Notes under the pieces: generated by a model
Seen by the model: the letters and a program-made list of their open reading frames with translations, nothing else
The model's database searches: none
Told to the model about the DNA's origin: nothing
Part shown: positions 10,750 to 23,369 of the stretch, one piece after another
Layout of the letters: every line of letters starts with the position of its first letter
Position numbering within the stretch: position 1 is the stretch's first letter
Source: Alkalisalibacterium limincola
GTDB lineage: Bacteria > Pseudomonadota > Gammaproteobacteria > Xanthomonadales > Xanthomonadaceae
Assembly (NCBI RefSeq): GCF_008017755.1
Contig: NZ_VRTS01000002.1
Location: 248,001 to 312,000 of the forward strand
Length of the DNA: 64,000 nucleotides
Direction of reading: 5' to 3'
Made by a program: the position numbers and the translations under genes

Positions 10750-12182
10750 TCCGGCGCCTGCTCAGCGGTGGCGACCTGGCCGAGCGCTTCCCGCGCGTGC
10801 ACTTCGTCGGCATCGGTGGCGTCGGCATGAGCGGCATCGCCGAGGTGATGCTGACGCTGGGCTACAAGGTGTCGGGCTCGGACCGTGCCGAAAACGCGGT
10901 GACCAGGCGCCTGGTCGAGCTGGGCGCCGTGGTCCACCAGGGCCATGGCGCGACGAACGTGCAGGACGCCGACGTGGTGGTGGTGTCTTCGGCGATCCGT
11001 GCCGACAACCCGGAGCTGGCCGAGGCGCGCGAACGCCGCATCCCGGTGGTGCCGCGCGCGGAGATGCTGGCCGAACTGATGCGCTTCCGACGCGGCATCG
11101 CGGTGGCCGGCACCCATGGCAAGACCACCACCACCAGCCTGACCGCGGCGGTGCTGAGCGAAGCCGGGCTGGATCCCACCTTCGTGATCGGCGGCCAGCT
11201 GTTGTCGGCCGGCGCGAATGCGCGGCTGGGCAAGGGCCAGTGGCTGGTGGCCGAGGCAGACGAGAGCGATGGCAGCTTCCTGCGCCTGAATCCGCAGATC
11301 GCGGTGGTCACCAACATCGAGGCCGACCACCTGGAGAACTACGGCGGCGACTTCCAGCGTGTGCGCGACGCCTTTAACGAGTTCCTGCACCGGCTGCCGT
11401 TCTACGGGCTGGCGGTGCTGTGCGTGGACGACCCGGAAGTGGCGGCGCTGGTGGAAGTGGTGCCGCGCCACGTCATGAGCTACGGCTTCAGCGAAGGCGC
11501 CGACGTGCGCGCCAGCGACGTGCGCCAGGACGGCGGCCGGATGCATTTCACGCTGACGCTGCCGCAGTGCGACCCGCACCAGGTCACGCTGAACATGCCC
11601 GGCGCACACAACGTGCTCAACGCGCTGGCCGCCGCCGCAGTGGGCTGGCAGCTCGGTGCCTCGCCGGAGGGCATCGCCCGGGCGCTGGCCAACTTCACCG
11701 GCATCGGGCGGCGCTTCAACCAGATCGGCGAGATCGACTTCGACGGCCGTACCGCGCTGGTCGTCGACGACTACGGCCACCATCCCAGCGAACTGGCGGC
11801 GGTGTTCGCCGCGGCGCGCGGTGGCTGGCCGGAACGGCGCCTGGTGGTGGCGTTCCAGCCGCACCGCTACAGCCGCACCCTGGAACTGTTCGACGACTTC
11901 GCCGCCGTGCTCTCGGATGCCGATGCGGTGGTGCTGACCGAGGTCTACGCCGCCGGGGAAACCCCGATCCCGAACGCCGACTCGCGGGCGCTGGCCCGGG
12001 CGATCCGTGCCCGCGGCCGCATCGACCCGGTGGTGGTCGGCCCGGCGCGCGAGACGCTGCTGCCGGTGCTGGCCGATGTGCTGCACGAGGGCGACCTGCT
12101 GCTGGTGATGGGTGCGGGCGACATCGGCCGCGTGGCCGAGCAGCTGCGCCTGCATGGATACACGAAGGAGACTGCCCGGTGA
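10746..12182 (+). CDS. murC: UDP-N-acetylmuramate-L-alanine ligase MurC
   Basis: 478 residues. First amino-acid ligase of the cytoplasmic Mur pathway. [14 protein letters not shown] (about residues 22-35) is the N-terminal nucleotide-fold loop, [10 protein letters not shown] (about 121-130) the ATP P-loop, and DDYGHHPSE the C-terminal family motif. The open frame runs upstream into murG, but the ATG overlapping the murG stop is the natural start. GTG of ddl overlaps its stop. Confidence 0.97.
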   Translation: MIRRLLSGGDLAERFPRVHFVGIGGVGMSGIAEVMLTLGYKVSGSDRAENAVTRRLVELGAVVHQGHGATNVQDADVVVVSSAIRADNPELAEARERRIPVVPRAEMLAELMRFRRGIAVAGTHGKTTTTSLTAAVLSEAGLDPTFVIGGQLLSAGANARLGKGQWLVAEADESDGSFLRLNPQIAVVTNIEADHLENYGGDFQRVRDAFNEFLHRLPFYGLAVLCVDDPEVAALVEVVPRHVMSYGFSEGADVRASDVRQDGGRMHFTLTLPQCDPHQVTLNMPGAHNVLNALAAAAVGWQLGASPEGIARALANFTGIGRRFNQIGEIDFDGRTALVVDDYGHHPSELAAVFAAARGGWPERRLVVAFQPHRYSRTLELFDDFAAVLSDADAVVLTEVYAAGETPIPNADSRALARAIRARGRIDPVVVGPARETLLPVLADVLHEGDLLLVMGAGDIGRVAEQLRLHGYTKETAR

Positions 12183-13135
12183 CCGGTTTTGCACCCCTGC
12201 GAAAGAGCGATCCCGCCGTGTTCGGTCGCGTCGCGGTACTGATGGGCGGCACATCCGCCGAGCGCGACGTGTCGCTCAATTCCGGCCGTGGCGTGCTGGC
12301 GGCACTGCGCGCGCGCGGCATCGACGCGCAGGCCGTCGATGGGGTGCCGGCGCTGGTCGAGGCGATCCGCGAAGGCCGGGTGGACCGCGTGTTCAACGTG
12401 CTGCACGGCAGCCATGGTGGCGGTGAAGACGGGGTTTTGCAGGGCCTGCTGGAGGCGCTCGGCGTACCGTGCACCGGCTCGGGCGTGCTGGGCTCGGCGC
12501 TGAGCATGGACAAGATCCGCTCCAAGCAGGTGTGGCAGGCGATCGGCCTGCCGACGCCGGGCTACGTGCGCCTGCAGCCGGGCGACGACATCCACGATGC
12601 GGCGAAGCGGCTGGGCCTGCCGGTCATCGTCAAGCCGGCCTGCGAGGGCTCCAGCGTCGGCATCACCCGCGTGCTGCGCCCGGCCGATCTCGAGGATGCC
12701 GTGGCACTGGGCCGCCGCTATCCCGGCGAGCTGCTGATGGAGCAGCTCATCGAAGGCGGCGAGTTCACCGTCGGGGTGGTCGGCGACGTCGCGCTGCCCA
12801 GCATCGAGATCCGGCCGAAGAAGGGCTGGTACGACTACGAGGCCAAGTACACGCCCGGCAACACCGAATACCTCTGCCCCGGCCTGGACGGCGAGGCCGA
12901 GCAGGGCATGCGCGACCTGGCGCTCGAGGCCTTCCGCGCACTCGACTGCAGCGGCTGGGGCCGGGTCGACTTCATGCGCGATGGACAGGGCCGCAACTGG
13001 CTGCTTGAAGTGAACACCGCGCCGGGCATGACCGCCACCTCGCTGGTGCCCAAGGCGGCCGCCGCGATGGGCGTGCCCTATGAAGAGCTGTGCTGGCGGG
13101 TACTGGAATCGACCCTGGCGGAGGGCACCCGATGA
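12179..13135 (+). CDS. ddl: D-alanine-D-alanine ligase
   Basis: 318 residues, ATP-grasp enzyme that supplies D-Ala-D-Ala to MurF. Motifs: [17 protein letters not shown] near the N-terminus, [19 protein letters not shown] and the Mg-binding [17 protein letters not shown] start coupled to the murC stop (GTGA). The extra 15 or so N-terminal residues before VAVLMGG are normal for DdlB in this family. FtsQ starts at its stop codon. Confidence 0.96.
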   Translation: MTGFAPLRKSDPAVFGRVAVLMGGTSAERDVSLNSGRGVLAALRARGIDAQAVDGVPALVEAIREGRVDRVFNVLHGSHGGGEDGVLQGLLEALGVPCTGSGVLGSALSMDKIRSKQVWQAIGLPTPGYVRLQPGDDIHDAAKRLGLPVIVKPACEGSSVGITRVLRPADLEDAVALGRRYPGELLMEQLIEGGEFTVGVVGDVALPSIEIRPKKGWYDYEAKYTPGNTEYLCPGLDGEAEQGMRDLALEAFRALDCSGWGRVDFMRDGQGRNWLLEVNTAPGMTATSLVPKAAAAMGVPYEELCWRVLESTLAEGTR

Positions 13136-13887
13136 ACGCCGCCGTCCGCCTGGTCGCCTGGATCCTCGCCGTGGTGCTGGTGACGCTGCCGATCGTGGCG
13201 GTGCTCAATGGCTGGATCGCCGCGGAGCGCTGGCCGATGCACCGGCTGCAGGTGACCGGCGAGTTCCAGCAGGTGCCCGACGCGGCGATCCGCGAGGCGG
13301 TGCTTCCGCACGTGGGCGGCGGTTTCTTCGCCGTGCGCCTGTCGGACGTGCGCTCGGCGGTCGCCGCACTGCCGTGGGTCAAGGAGGTCGAGGTGCGCAA
13401 GCGCTGGCCCGACCTGCTCGAGGTGGCCATCGTCGAGCACCGTGCCTTCGCCCGCTGGGGCGGGGATCGGCTGCTCTCGGACCGCGGTGAGCTGTTCGAA
13501 GTCGACCCGGGCCTGATGCCGACCGGCCTGCCGGAGCTGGTGGGGCCCGACACCCAGGTGGGCGAGGTCGTGGCCCTCTACCAGCAGTCGATCGAGCGCT
13601 TCCGCCCCACCGGCGTGCGCGTGCGCGGCGTCAGCCTGAGCGCCCGCGGCGGCTGGGACATCGTGCTGGCCGACGGCACCGAAGTGGTGCTGGGCCGCAA
13701 CGACCCCGAGCGCCGGCTGGCCCGCTTCGCGCGCCTGTTGCCGCAACTCAGGGCAGGCGAGGAACGCACCCTGGTGCGCGCCGACCTCCGCTACACCAAC
13801 GGCTTCGCCCTGGTCTGGGCCGAGCCCGAAGCCGGCGCCACCCCCGGCACCAGCGTGATGAACATTGCAGGACACCCCCGTACATGA
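13132..13887 (+). CDS. ftsQ: Cell division protein FtsQ
   Basis: 251 residues: one membrane segment at about 7-27, then a POTRA domain ([13 protein letters not shown]...) and a beta domain ([19 protein letters not shown]). Bridges early and late divisome proteins. The frame is open further upstream inside ddl, but the ATG overlapping the ddl stop gives a standard N-terminus, so that start is preferred. Overlaps ftsA by four bases. Confidence 0.95.
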   Translation: MNAAVRLVAWILAVVLVTLPIVAVLNGWIAAERWPMHRLQVTGEFQQVPDAAIREAVLPHVGGGFFAVRLSDVRSAVAALPWVKEVEVRKRWPDLLEVAIVEHRAFARWGGDRLLSDRGELFEVDPGLMPTGLPELVGPDTQVGEVVALYQQSIERFRPTGVRVRGVSLSARGGWDIVLADGTEVVLGRNDPERRLARFARLLPQLRAGEERTLVRADLRYTNGFALVWAEPEAGATPGTSVMNIAGHPRT

Positions 13888-15119
13888 ACCGAAAAGGCGA
13901 CAAGTCCCTCATCGTCGGCCTCGACATCGGCACCTCCAAGGTCGTGGCGCTGGTCGGCGAATACAGCCCCGGCCAGGCGATCGAGGTGATCGGCATCGGC
14001 AGCCATGAATCGCGCGGCCTCAAGCGCGGCGTCGTGGTCGACATCGAATCCACGGTCAGCTCGATCCAGCGCGCCATCGAGGAGGCCGAGCTGATGGCCG
14101 GCTGCGAGATCCGCTCCGTGTACGCCAGCCTGTCCGGCAGCCACACCCAGTGCCGCAACTCGCCCGGCATCGTGCCGATCACCAGCGGCGAGGTCACCTA
14201 TTCCGACCTCGAGCGGGTGCTCGAGGCGGCCAAGGCGGTGGCGGTGCCGGCCGACCAGAAGATCCTGCACGCGATCCCGCAGGAATACATCGTCGACAAC
14301 TCGCAGGAAGGCATCCGCAACCCGGTGGGCATGTCCGGCGTGCGCCTTGAAGTGCGCGCCCACCTGATCACCGGCGCCCAGTCGGCGGCGCAGAACATCT
14401 CCAAGTGCGTGCAGCGCTGCGGCCTGCAGGTCGACGACCTGATCCTGAGCTCGCTGGCCTCCAGCGCCACCGTACTGACCAGCGACGAAAAGGAACTGGG
14501 CGTGGTGCTGGTCGACATCGGCGCCGGCACCACCGACATCGCGGTGTTCGTGCAGGGCGCGATCCGCCACAGCGCCTCGCTGCCGATCGCCGGCGACCAG
14601 GTGACCAACGACATCGCCCACCTGCTGCGCACGCCGACGCCCGAGGCCGAGCAGATCAAGGTGCGCTACGCCTGCGCGCTGGCCCAGCTGGCCACCGCGG
14701 AGGAGTCCATCCAGGTGCCCAGCGTCGGCGACCGGCCGCCGCGGCGGCTGGCCCGCCAGGCGCTGGCCGAGGCGGTGCAGAACCGCTACGAGGAAATCTT
14801 CGAGATGGTCCAGGCCGAGCTGCGCCGCTCCGGTTTCGAGGAGCTGGTGCGCGCCGGCCTGGTGCTGACCGGGGGCTCGGCAAAGATGGAAGGCGTGGTC
14901 GAGCTGGCCGAGGAAATGCTGCACATGCCGGTGCGGGTGGGGATTCCCCAGCACGTCACCGGCCTGGGCGAAGTGGTGGGCAACCCGGTGCATGCCACCG
15001 GCGTGGGCCTGCTGCTTTGGGGTTCACAGATCGAACATCCGCGCAGGCCGGTCCTGCCCCCCGGGAAGGTGGGCACGTTCTGGCAGAAGTTGCGCAATTG
15101 GTACCGCGGCGAGTTCTAG
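13884..15119 (+). CDS. ftsA: Actin-like divisome protein FtsA
   Basis: 411 residues. Tethers FtsZ to the membrane. Actin-fold nucleotide motifs are visible: GLDIGTSKVVALVGE (about 12-26), VDIGAGTTDIAVF in the middle and LTGGSAKMEG later. The last residues (FWQKLRNWYRGEF) form the amphipathic membrane-targeting helix. Last gene of the tightly packed operon; ftsZ follows after 129 bases that could hold its own promoter. Confidence 0.97.
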   Translation: MNRKGDKSLIVGLDIGTSKVVALVGEYSPGQAIEVIGIGSHESRGLKRGVVVDIESTVSSIQRAIEEAELMAGCEIRSVYASLSGSHTQCRNSPGIVPITSGEVTYSDLERVLEAAKAVAVPADQKILHAIPQEYIVDNSQEGIRNPVGMSGVRLEVRAHLITGAQSAAQNISKCVQRCGLQVDDLILSSLASSATVLTSDEKELGVVLVDIGAGTTDIAVFVQGAIRHSASLPIAGDQVTNDIAHLLRTPTPEAEQIKVRYACALAQLATAEESIQVPSVGDRPPRRLARQALAEAVQNRYEEIFEMVQAELRRSGFEELVRAGLVLTGGSAKMEGVVELAEEMLHMPVRVGIPQHVTGLGEVVGNPVHATGVGLLLWGSQIEHPRRPVLPPGKVGTFWQKLRNWYRGEF

Positions 15120-15248
15120 CGGTATGGGGCAGGACCCGGGCCAATGGGGTGGCCCGGTTCAGCGGCAAAGCGGCGAACAACAAAAGCAAATGCGCCGAAG
15201 CGACATCGAAAACCAACGCACTGGAAGCAAAACCGGAGGATTGAGGAC

Positions 15249-16470
15249 ATGGCACAGTACGAACTGATCGAAAAAGTAGCCCCCAACGCGGTCATCAAGG
15301 TGATCGGCGTGGGCGGTGGCGGCGGCAACGCCGTCGCGCACATGGTCGCCAGCGCGGTCGAGGGGGTGGAGTTCATCACCGCCAACACCGATGCCCAGGC
15401 GATCGAGAAGTGCGGTGCGAAGCTGCAGCTGCAGCTGGGCACGCACGTCACCAAGGGCCTGGGTGCCGGCGCAACCCCGAAGTGGGTCGGCAGGCCGCGC
15501 TCGAGGACCGCGAGCGCATCATGGAGGCGCTGGAAGGCGCGGACATGGTGTTCATCACCGCCGGCATGGGCGGCGCACCGGCACCGGTGCGGCACCCGTG
15601 GTGGCGCAGATCGCCAAGGAAATGGGCATCCTGACCGTGGCGGTCGTCACCAAGCCGTTCCCGTTCGAGGGCCGGCGCCGCATGCAGGTCGCGCTCAAGG
15701 GCATCGAGGAGCTCAGCGCGCACTGCGATTCGCTGATCACCGTGCCCAACGAGAAGCTGATCACCGTGCTGGGCCGTGACGCGACGATGATCCAGGCCTT
15801 CCGTGCCGCCAACGACGTGCTGCAGGGCGCCGTGCAGGGCATCGCCGACCTGATCGTGCGTCCGGGCCTGATCAACGTCGACTTCGCCGACGTGCGTACG
15901 GTCATGGCCGAGATGGGCATGGCGATGATGGGCAGCGGCACCGCCCGGGGCGAGGACCGCGCGATGGTCGCCGCCGAGGCCGCGGTCTCCAACCCGTTGC
16001 TCGACGACATCAACCTGGCCGGTGCCAACGGCATCCTGGTCAACATCACCGCCGGTCCGGACTTCACCATGCGCGAGTTCGACGAAGTCGGCCGCACGGT
16101 GGAGGAGTACGCCAGCGAGGATGCGACCGTGGTCATTGGCACCGTGCTCGACCCGGACATGGCCGACGAGGTGCGCGTCACCGTCGTGGCCACCGGCCTG
16201 GCCCAGCAGGCGGTGCGTGCACCGGTGCGTGGCAATGGCGAGCGTGAGATCCAGCGCACGCCGGTGAAGCTGGTGCGCAATGCGACCACCGGCGCGGTGG
16301 ACTACGAGGCCTCGGGCATGTCGGTGCCGAACACGGCGCAGTCGCTGCGCGGGCAGGGAAGCAGCCACGCCTCGGGCCGCGGCGAGTCGGCACCGGCACC
16401 GTCGGAGTCCGGCGGTTCCGACCACAGCTACCTGGACATCCCGGCTTTCCTGCGGCGCCAGGCCGACTGA
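15249..16470 (+). CDS. ftsZ: Tubulin-like division GTPase FtsZ, two frameshifts in this sequence
   Basis: Forms the Z-ring. The start ([20 protein letters not shown]) follows a GGAGG-type site. The first frame ends near 15471, where GAGAxP should continue as [25 protein letters not shown], which reads one frame away. A second break near 15574-15576 falls inside the tubulin signature: GGCGGC-GCACCGGC lacks one G of GGGTGTGAAP. The rest runs normally to the C-terminal peptide [13 protein letters not shown] that binds FtsA and ZipA. With both bases restored the protein is 407 residues, the usual length. Two missing bases in an essential gene point to sequencing error. Confidence 0.94.
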
Positions 16471-16491
16471 AGCGGGACCCCAGTGCGTTTG

Positions 16492-16522
16492 CCCCGTCCC
16501 GCGTCCTCCGCGCGGGGCGGGG
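16492..16522 (+). terminator. Hairpin after ftsZ, probable terminator
   Basis: CCCCGTCCCGCG (16492-16503) pairs with CGCGGGGCGGGG (16511-16522), twelve pairs with one G-T wobble, and is followed by ACTTT. It lies 21 bases after the ftsZ stop and ends the dcw cluster. The T-run is weak. Confidence 0.6.
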
Positions 16523-16690
16523 ACTTTCCTGCGAATGCTGCGGGAAGCCGGCGTTTTCGCCGGAGTTTGGCGAACATGGTCCGTATGTCTCCGAACGACG
16601 GTCTGCAGGGTGTCGATGACTCCCGGTTAAGCCGTTTATCGATAGTCTGTACAGCCCGTGTTTCGACTCCGTGTCGCTGACGTGTTAAAT

Positions 16691-16718
16691 TTGCGTTTAG
16701 CGACCCGCGTGGTAGTCT
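16691..16718 (+). promoter_or_regulatory. Candidate lpxC promoter
   Basis: TTGCGT at 16691-16696 and TAGTCT at 16713-16718 are separated by 16 bases and lie about 40 bases before the lpxC ATG, in a locally AT-richer stretch between the ftsZ terminator and lpxC. Both hexamers are imperfect. Confidence 0.35.
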
Positions 16719-16759
16719 GCGAAGGCGACCGTCGCGTTCGAGTGTGGAGAACGCTTCCC

Positions 16760-17671
16760 ATGATCAAACAGCGCACCCTGAAGAATGTCATCCGCGCCAC
16801 TGGCGTCGGCATTCATTCCGGTGAAAAAGTCTTCATGACGCTCCGCCCCGCGGCCGTCGATACCGGCATCGTGTTCCGCCGCGTCGACCTGCCCGAGCCG
16901 GTGGAGATCCGTGCCTGCGCCGAGAATGTCGGCGACACCAGCATGTCGACCACCCTCACCGAGGGCGAGGTCCGCGTGGCCACCGTCGAGCACCTGCTTT
17001 CGGCGATCGCCGGCCTGGGCATCGACAATGCCTATGTCGACCTGACCGCGCCGGAAGTGCCGATCATGGACGGCTCCGCCGGCCCCTACGTGTTCCTGCT
17101 GCAGTCGGCGGGCATCGAGGAGCAGGCCAAGGCGAAGAAGTTCATCCGCATCAAGAAGACCGTCATCGTCGAGGACGGCGACAAGTGGGCCCGCTTCGAT
17201 CCGTTCGAGGGCTTCAAGGTCGGCTTCGAGATCGATTTCCGCCATCCGGTGTTCCAGCGCTCCTCGTCCCGGGCCGAGATCGACTTCTCGACCACGTCGT
17301 TCGTGAAGGAAGTCTCGCGCGCCCGCACCTTCGGCTTCATGAAGGACATCGAGATGCTGCGCGAGCGCAACCTCGTGCTGGGCGGCTCGATGGACAACGC
17401 GATCGTGCTCGACGACTACCGCGTGCTCAACGAGGACGGCCTGCGCTACGAGGACGAGTTCGTGAAGCACAAGATCCTCGACGCGATCGGCGACCTCTAC
17501 CTGCTCGGCCACAGCCTGATCGGCGCCTTCTACGGCCACAAGTCCGGGCACCAGCTCAACAACATGCTTCTGCGCAAGCTCATCGCCCAGACCGATGCCT
17601 GGGAAGAGGTCACCTTCGACGACGAGCGCGACGCCCCGATCTCCTACGCCCACCCGGCCCAGGCGATCTGA
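16760..17671 (+). CDS. lpxC: UDP-3-O-acyl-N-acetylglucosamine deacetylase LpxC
   Basis: 303 residues. Zinc amidase for the committed step of lipid A synthesis. Zinc ligands are visible as the histidine of EHLLSA (about residue 78) and the HKILDAIGD motif (about 237-245, both His and Asp). The late HKSGHQLNN segment carries the catalytic-region histidine. The ATG gives MIKQRTLKN, the standard N-terminus, so the longer upstream frame is not used. Follows the dcw cluster as in most gammaproteobacteria. Confidence 0.97.
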   Translation: MIKQRTLKNVIRATGVGIHSGEKVFMTLRPAAVDTGIVFRRVDLPEPVEIRACAENVGDTSMSTTLTEGEVRVATVEHLLSAIAGLGIDNAYVDLTAPEVPIMDGSAGPYVFLLQSAGIEEQAKAKKFIRIKKTVIVEDGDKWARFDPFEGFKVGFEIDFRHPVFQRSSSRAEIDFSTTSFVKEVSRARTFGFMKDIEMLRERNLVLGGSMDNAIVLDDYRVLNEDGLRYEDEFVKHKILDAIGDLYLLGHSLIGAFYGHKSGHQLNNMLLRKLIAQTDAWEEVTFDDERDAPISYAHPAQAI

Positions 17672-17691
17672 TTCCACCCCAATCGAGTTCA

Positions 17692-17718
17692 CCGACGGCG
17701 GCCCTAGGGCCGCGTCGG
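17692..17718 (+). terminator. Hairpin after lpxC, probable terminator
   Basis: CCGACGGCGGCCC (17692-17704) pairs with GGGCCGCGTCGG (17707-17718) with one bulged G and a TA loop, followed by CGTTTG. It lies 20 bases beyond the lpxC stop. The rest of 17719-18035 holds no gene I can support, only the operator-like palindrome at 17870. Confidence 0.55.
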
Positions 17719-17869
17719 CGTTTGTGGCACCAGGAAATCGCTTGGGATTTCCTATGGAATCTTGCGGGACATACCGACGTCACGCGCCCTTCATGTCGGC
17801 CAGCATGGCCTAGGGCATTGATTTTAAAAGGCCTGCTACTGCGATGGTCAGAAAATGACCAGAACGTAA

Positions 17870-17885
17870 CGTGATCCGGGTCACA
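17870..17885 (+). promoter_or_regulatory. CRP/Clp-like palindrome
   Basis: CGTGA-TCCGGG-TCACA matches the TGTGA-N6-TCACA site of CRP-family regulators in nine of ten half-site positions. In xanthomonads the CRP homologue Clp uses such sites. It lies in the 364-base gap between lpxC and the 3' end of dciA, so no target gene is evident. Confidence 0.4.
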
Positions 17886-18035
17886 AACAGGTCAGTTCCT
17901 GCACATGCCATTCACACGATTTAACGACATCGTCGTTTCGATGGGCTATAAACGTGCGTCGCCGTTGATCGGGCAACCGGGAACAGGCGGCCAGTGGGAA
18001 GGGGAACCCGCTGGACAAGAACGCGCAGGATGCGA

Positions 18036-18502
18036 TCAGGGCACGGAGGCCAGTGCAAGCAACTTTTCCCGGAGACCGGGGTCTTTGACCGCCTCCGCTG
18101 CCGAGCGCAAGCAGGCACGGGCGTGGTCGGATAGGGGGCGGGATGGCGCGTCGGCCTTGGGGCCGGGTGGCATCGCGGAAACTTCACCAGGAGCTCGCTG
18201 GCAGGGATGTCCAGGTCGCGCGCGGTAGCCAGGATGGCGTCCGCATACAGGCGCAGCTTGGCCTTCCATACCGGCGAGTTCACTAGAAACACCAGCGTGC
18301 CATCGCGAACATTTCCCAGTCGGCAGTGAGGGGCAAGTTCCGGTGGCAGGGCCAGGCGCAGGGTCTGGTCGATGGTGCCCAACCAAAGGGCGCGGTCGAC
18401 CACACCACCCAGGCCCGCTTCGCGGGCCACCTCCAGAGGTGGCCGGGGGCGGTCGGGGGCGCCGGCAGCGCGGGTGTTATGAGGAGCAGTTCGTTTGAGC
18501 AT
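18036..18502 (-). CDS. dciA: DciA-type DUF721 protein, frameshifted in this sequence
   Basis: About 155 residues. DciA loads replicative DnaB helicase in bacteria lacking DnaC/DnaI. Seen: an N-terminal region (DRALWLGTIDQTLRLALPPELAPHCRLGNVRDGTLVFLVNSPVWKAKLRLYADAIL split here for length) typical of DUF721, ending SELLVKF, then loss of frame near 18182; VSAMPPGPKADAPS and the helical tail read in the next frame to a stop at 18036. One added C in AAACTTC (plus strand) restores LLVKVSAMPP and whole-codon length. ATGs at 18502, 18511 or 18514 are possible starts; the first avoids overlap with the divergent peptidase gene. The lpxC-DUF721-M23-secA order is usual in the family. Confidence 0.8.
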
Positions 18503-19421
18503 GAATGTCATCATCGTATCGAAGTTTCTGAAGTCACCGAAGAAGTTGTGCCTGGCCGAGCCGCGAACCGCGGCCGCCGCGCTCGCAGCCGTAGGCCTGG
18601 CCCTGCTGGTGGCCTTCGGGGTCGGATTCGCCACCCGTGGTGCCAGTGGCGCGGCGATGGCGGAAGTGGAGAAACTGCGCGAGAACCTCGCCAGCCAGAA
18701 CCTGGAACTCGCCCAGGCCCGTGAAGAGGCCCAGGTAGAGATCAATGCCCTGGCCGCGCGCCTGGCCGAGCTCCAGGCCCAGTCCACCCGCCTCAATGCC
18801 CTCGGCGAGCGCCTCACGCGCATCGGCAAGCTCGAGGACGGCGAGTTCGACTTCGACACCGTCCCGCCGCTGGGTGGTGGCGACGGCGAGGTGGGCCACG
18901 CCGTGCCGATGTTCGACCTGACCGGCCGCCTGGATGGCGTGGCGGCCGAACTGCAGCGTTCCGGCCACCAGCTGGAGCTGCTCGAAGCGCTGATGCTCGA
19001 CCGCGACGTCGACCTCAACCTGATGCCCTCGGGCCTGCCGGTGGCCAGCGGCTACGCCAGCTCCAGCTTTGGCGCGCGCCTGCACCCCATCACCGGCCTG
19101 GCGCACCAGCACCGCGGCATCGACTTCGCCGGCCCGCGCGGCACGCCCGTGCTGGCGGTCGCCGATGGCGTGGTCATCTTCTCCGGCCGCGACGGCGGCT
19201 ATGGCAACAAGGTCATGGTCGACCACGGCAGCGGTTACACCACGCTGTATGCCCACAACCACCGCAACCTGGTGAAGGTGGGCGACCGCGTGCGCTCCGG
19301 CGACAAGATCGCCGAGATGGGCCGCACCGGCAGCGCCACCGGCAACCACGTGCATTTCGAAGTGTGGCGCAACGGCGTGGCGGTCAACCCGCGCCAGTAC
19401 CTGCAGCGCGCACGCGGCTGA
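18501..19421 (+). CDS. M23 family (LytM-type) metalloendopeptidase
   Basis: 306 residues. An N-terminal membrane segment (about 27-47) is followed by a coiled coil (AEVEKLRENLASQ...LEL and further heptads to about residue 115) and a C-terminal LytM domain with zinc motifs HRGIDFA (H and D) and HVHFEV. Architecture suggests an inner-membrane-anchored periplasmic peptidase or divisome regulator of the NlpD/EnvC type; activity on peptidoglycan is inferred. A TTG at 18495 has a better-spaced GAGGAG (18481-18486) and is an alternative start. Neighbours dciA (divergent) and secA are conserved. Confidence 0.9.
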   Translation: MNVIIVSKFLKSPKKLCLAEPRTAAAALAAVGLALLVAFGVGFATRGASGAAMAEVEKLRENLASQNLELAQAREEAQVEINALAARLAELQAQSTRLNALGERLTRIGKLEDGEFDFDTVPPLGGGDGEVGHAVPMFDLTGRLDGVAAELQRSGHQLELLEALMLDRDVDLNLMPSGLPVASGYASSSFGARLHPITGLAHQHRGIDFAGPRGTPVLAVADGVVIFSGRDGGYGNKVMVDHGSGYTTLYAHNHRNLVKVGDRVRSGDKIAEMGRTGSATGNHVHFEVWRNGVAVNPRQYLQRARG

Positions 19422-19446
19422 CACCGCGCGCCCGGCCTGCGGGCTG

Positions 19447-19497
19447 AGGGGTGGAATGCGGCAGGGCCGTGCCCCCCGACCGGATTCCACCCCTTTT
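19447..19497 (+). terminator. Rho-independent terminator after M23 peptidase gene
   Basis: AGGGGTGGAAT (19447-19457) pairs with ATTCCACCCCT (19484-19494), followed by TTT. A GGGC/GCCC inner hairpin lies in the 26-base loop. Placed between the peptidase gene and secA. Confidence 0.75.
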
Positions 19498-19642
19498 CGT
19501 TTCCGCAGCGCTCGCCGTGAAGTCCCCCGTCGACATGGCTTGAAGCACGCCGGCGTGTCCCCACGTTAGAATGTCGGGCTGCTGCTTCAAGCGGCCCCTT
19601 CGTGCGCCGCTGGCGCCTGGCCCACCCGCAACCGGTCAATCC

Positions 19643-22374
<2,732 letters not shown>

Positions 22375-22396
<22 letters not shown>

Positions 22397-23356
22397 TTCC
22401 GCCCACCCATGTCGTTGCCGCGGTCCTCGTCGACGACGAGGGCCGCGTTCTGCTGGGCAAGCGCATGGAAGGCCGCGACCTGGCCGGCGCCTGGGAGTTT
22501 CCCGGCGGCAAGGTCGACCCGGGGGAGACCCCACTCGGCGCCCTGGCCCGCGAGCTCGACGAGGAGCTCGGGATCGACATCGACCGCCGCAGCTGCAGCG
22601 AGCTGATCGCGGTCCCGTTCGCCTACGCCCACAAGCGCATCGTGCTGGACGTCTACCGGGTGGCCGCGTTCGACGGCACCCCGCGCGGGCGCGAGAAGCA
22701 GGCGCTGGCCTGGGTGCCGCCGGCCGCGCTGGACGCCTATTCGATGCCGGCCGCGGACCGGCCGGTCGTGGCGGCGCTGCGGCAGCCCGACCGCTACCTG
22801 ATCACGCCCGAGGCGTCCGCGTCGGACCTGGAAGCGCCGAGGACTACCTGGAGCGCCTCTCGCGTTCGCTGGCCGCCGGCCCGGGCGGGTGCAGCTGCGG
22901 GCCCGCGGCGACGATGCCGCGGCGCTGGCGCGCCTGGCCGATGCGGTGGCCGGCCTGTGCCGCGAGTCCGGCAGTGCCCTGCTGATCAACAGCGCGCTGC
23001 CCGGTGCGGTGGGCCTGGCACGTCGGCTCGGTGCCGGGCTGCACCTGACCGCGCGCGACCTGGCCACCGACGCCATCCCCGGGGCAGGGGAGCTGCCGCT
23101 GGCCGCCTCCTGCCACGATGCCCGGGAGCTCGCCCTGGCCGAGTCGCGGGGCGTCGGCTTTGCCGTGCTCGGGCCGGTGCAGCCCACCCGCAGCCACCCG
23201 CAGGCCGCGCCAATGGGGTGGGAGGGCTTCGCCCGGCTGCGTGAAACGTGTTCGCTGCCGATCTATGCGCTGGGTGGGCTGGCGCCCAGCCAGCTCGGGC
23301 AGGCACGCCGCCATGGCGCCCAGGGCATCGCCGGGATCAGCGGCTTCCAGGCCTGA
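22375..23356 (+). CDS. mutT: MutT-like Nudix hydrolase fused to a ThiE/TenI-like domain, two frameshifts in this sequence
   Basis: N-terminal Nudix domain: the box [23 protein letters not shown] has the GX5EX7REXXEEXG pattern except that the usual REL is ARELDEE-like. MutT enzymes hydrolyse 8-oxo-dGTP. C-terminal part ([18 protein letters not shown] ... [12 protein letters not shown] ... [14 protein letters not shown]) resembles thiamine-phosphate synthase/TenI. Such fusions are known in Pseudomonas and Xanthomonas. Two single-base losses, near 22840 and 22884, split the domains; restoring both gives about 327 residues. Start is unclear: GTG 22375 or ATG 22342, both within secA. Natural function of the ThiE-like half is not established. 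Confidence 0.85.
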
Positions 23357-23369
23357 GGCCGGCAGGAGG

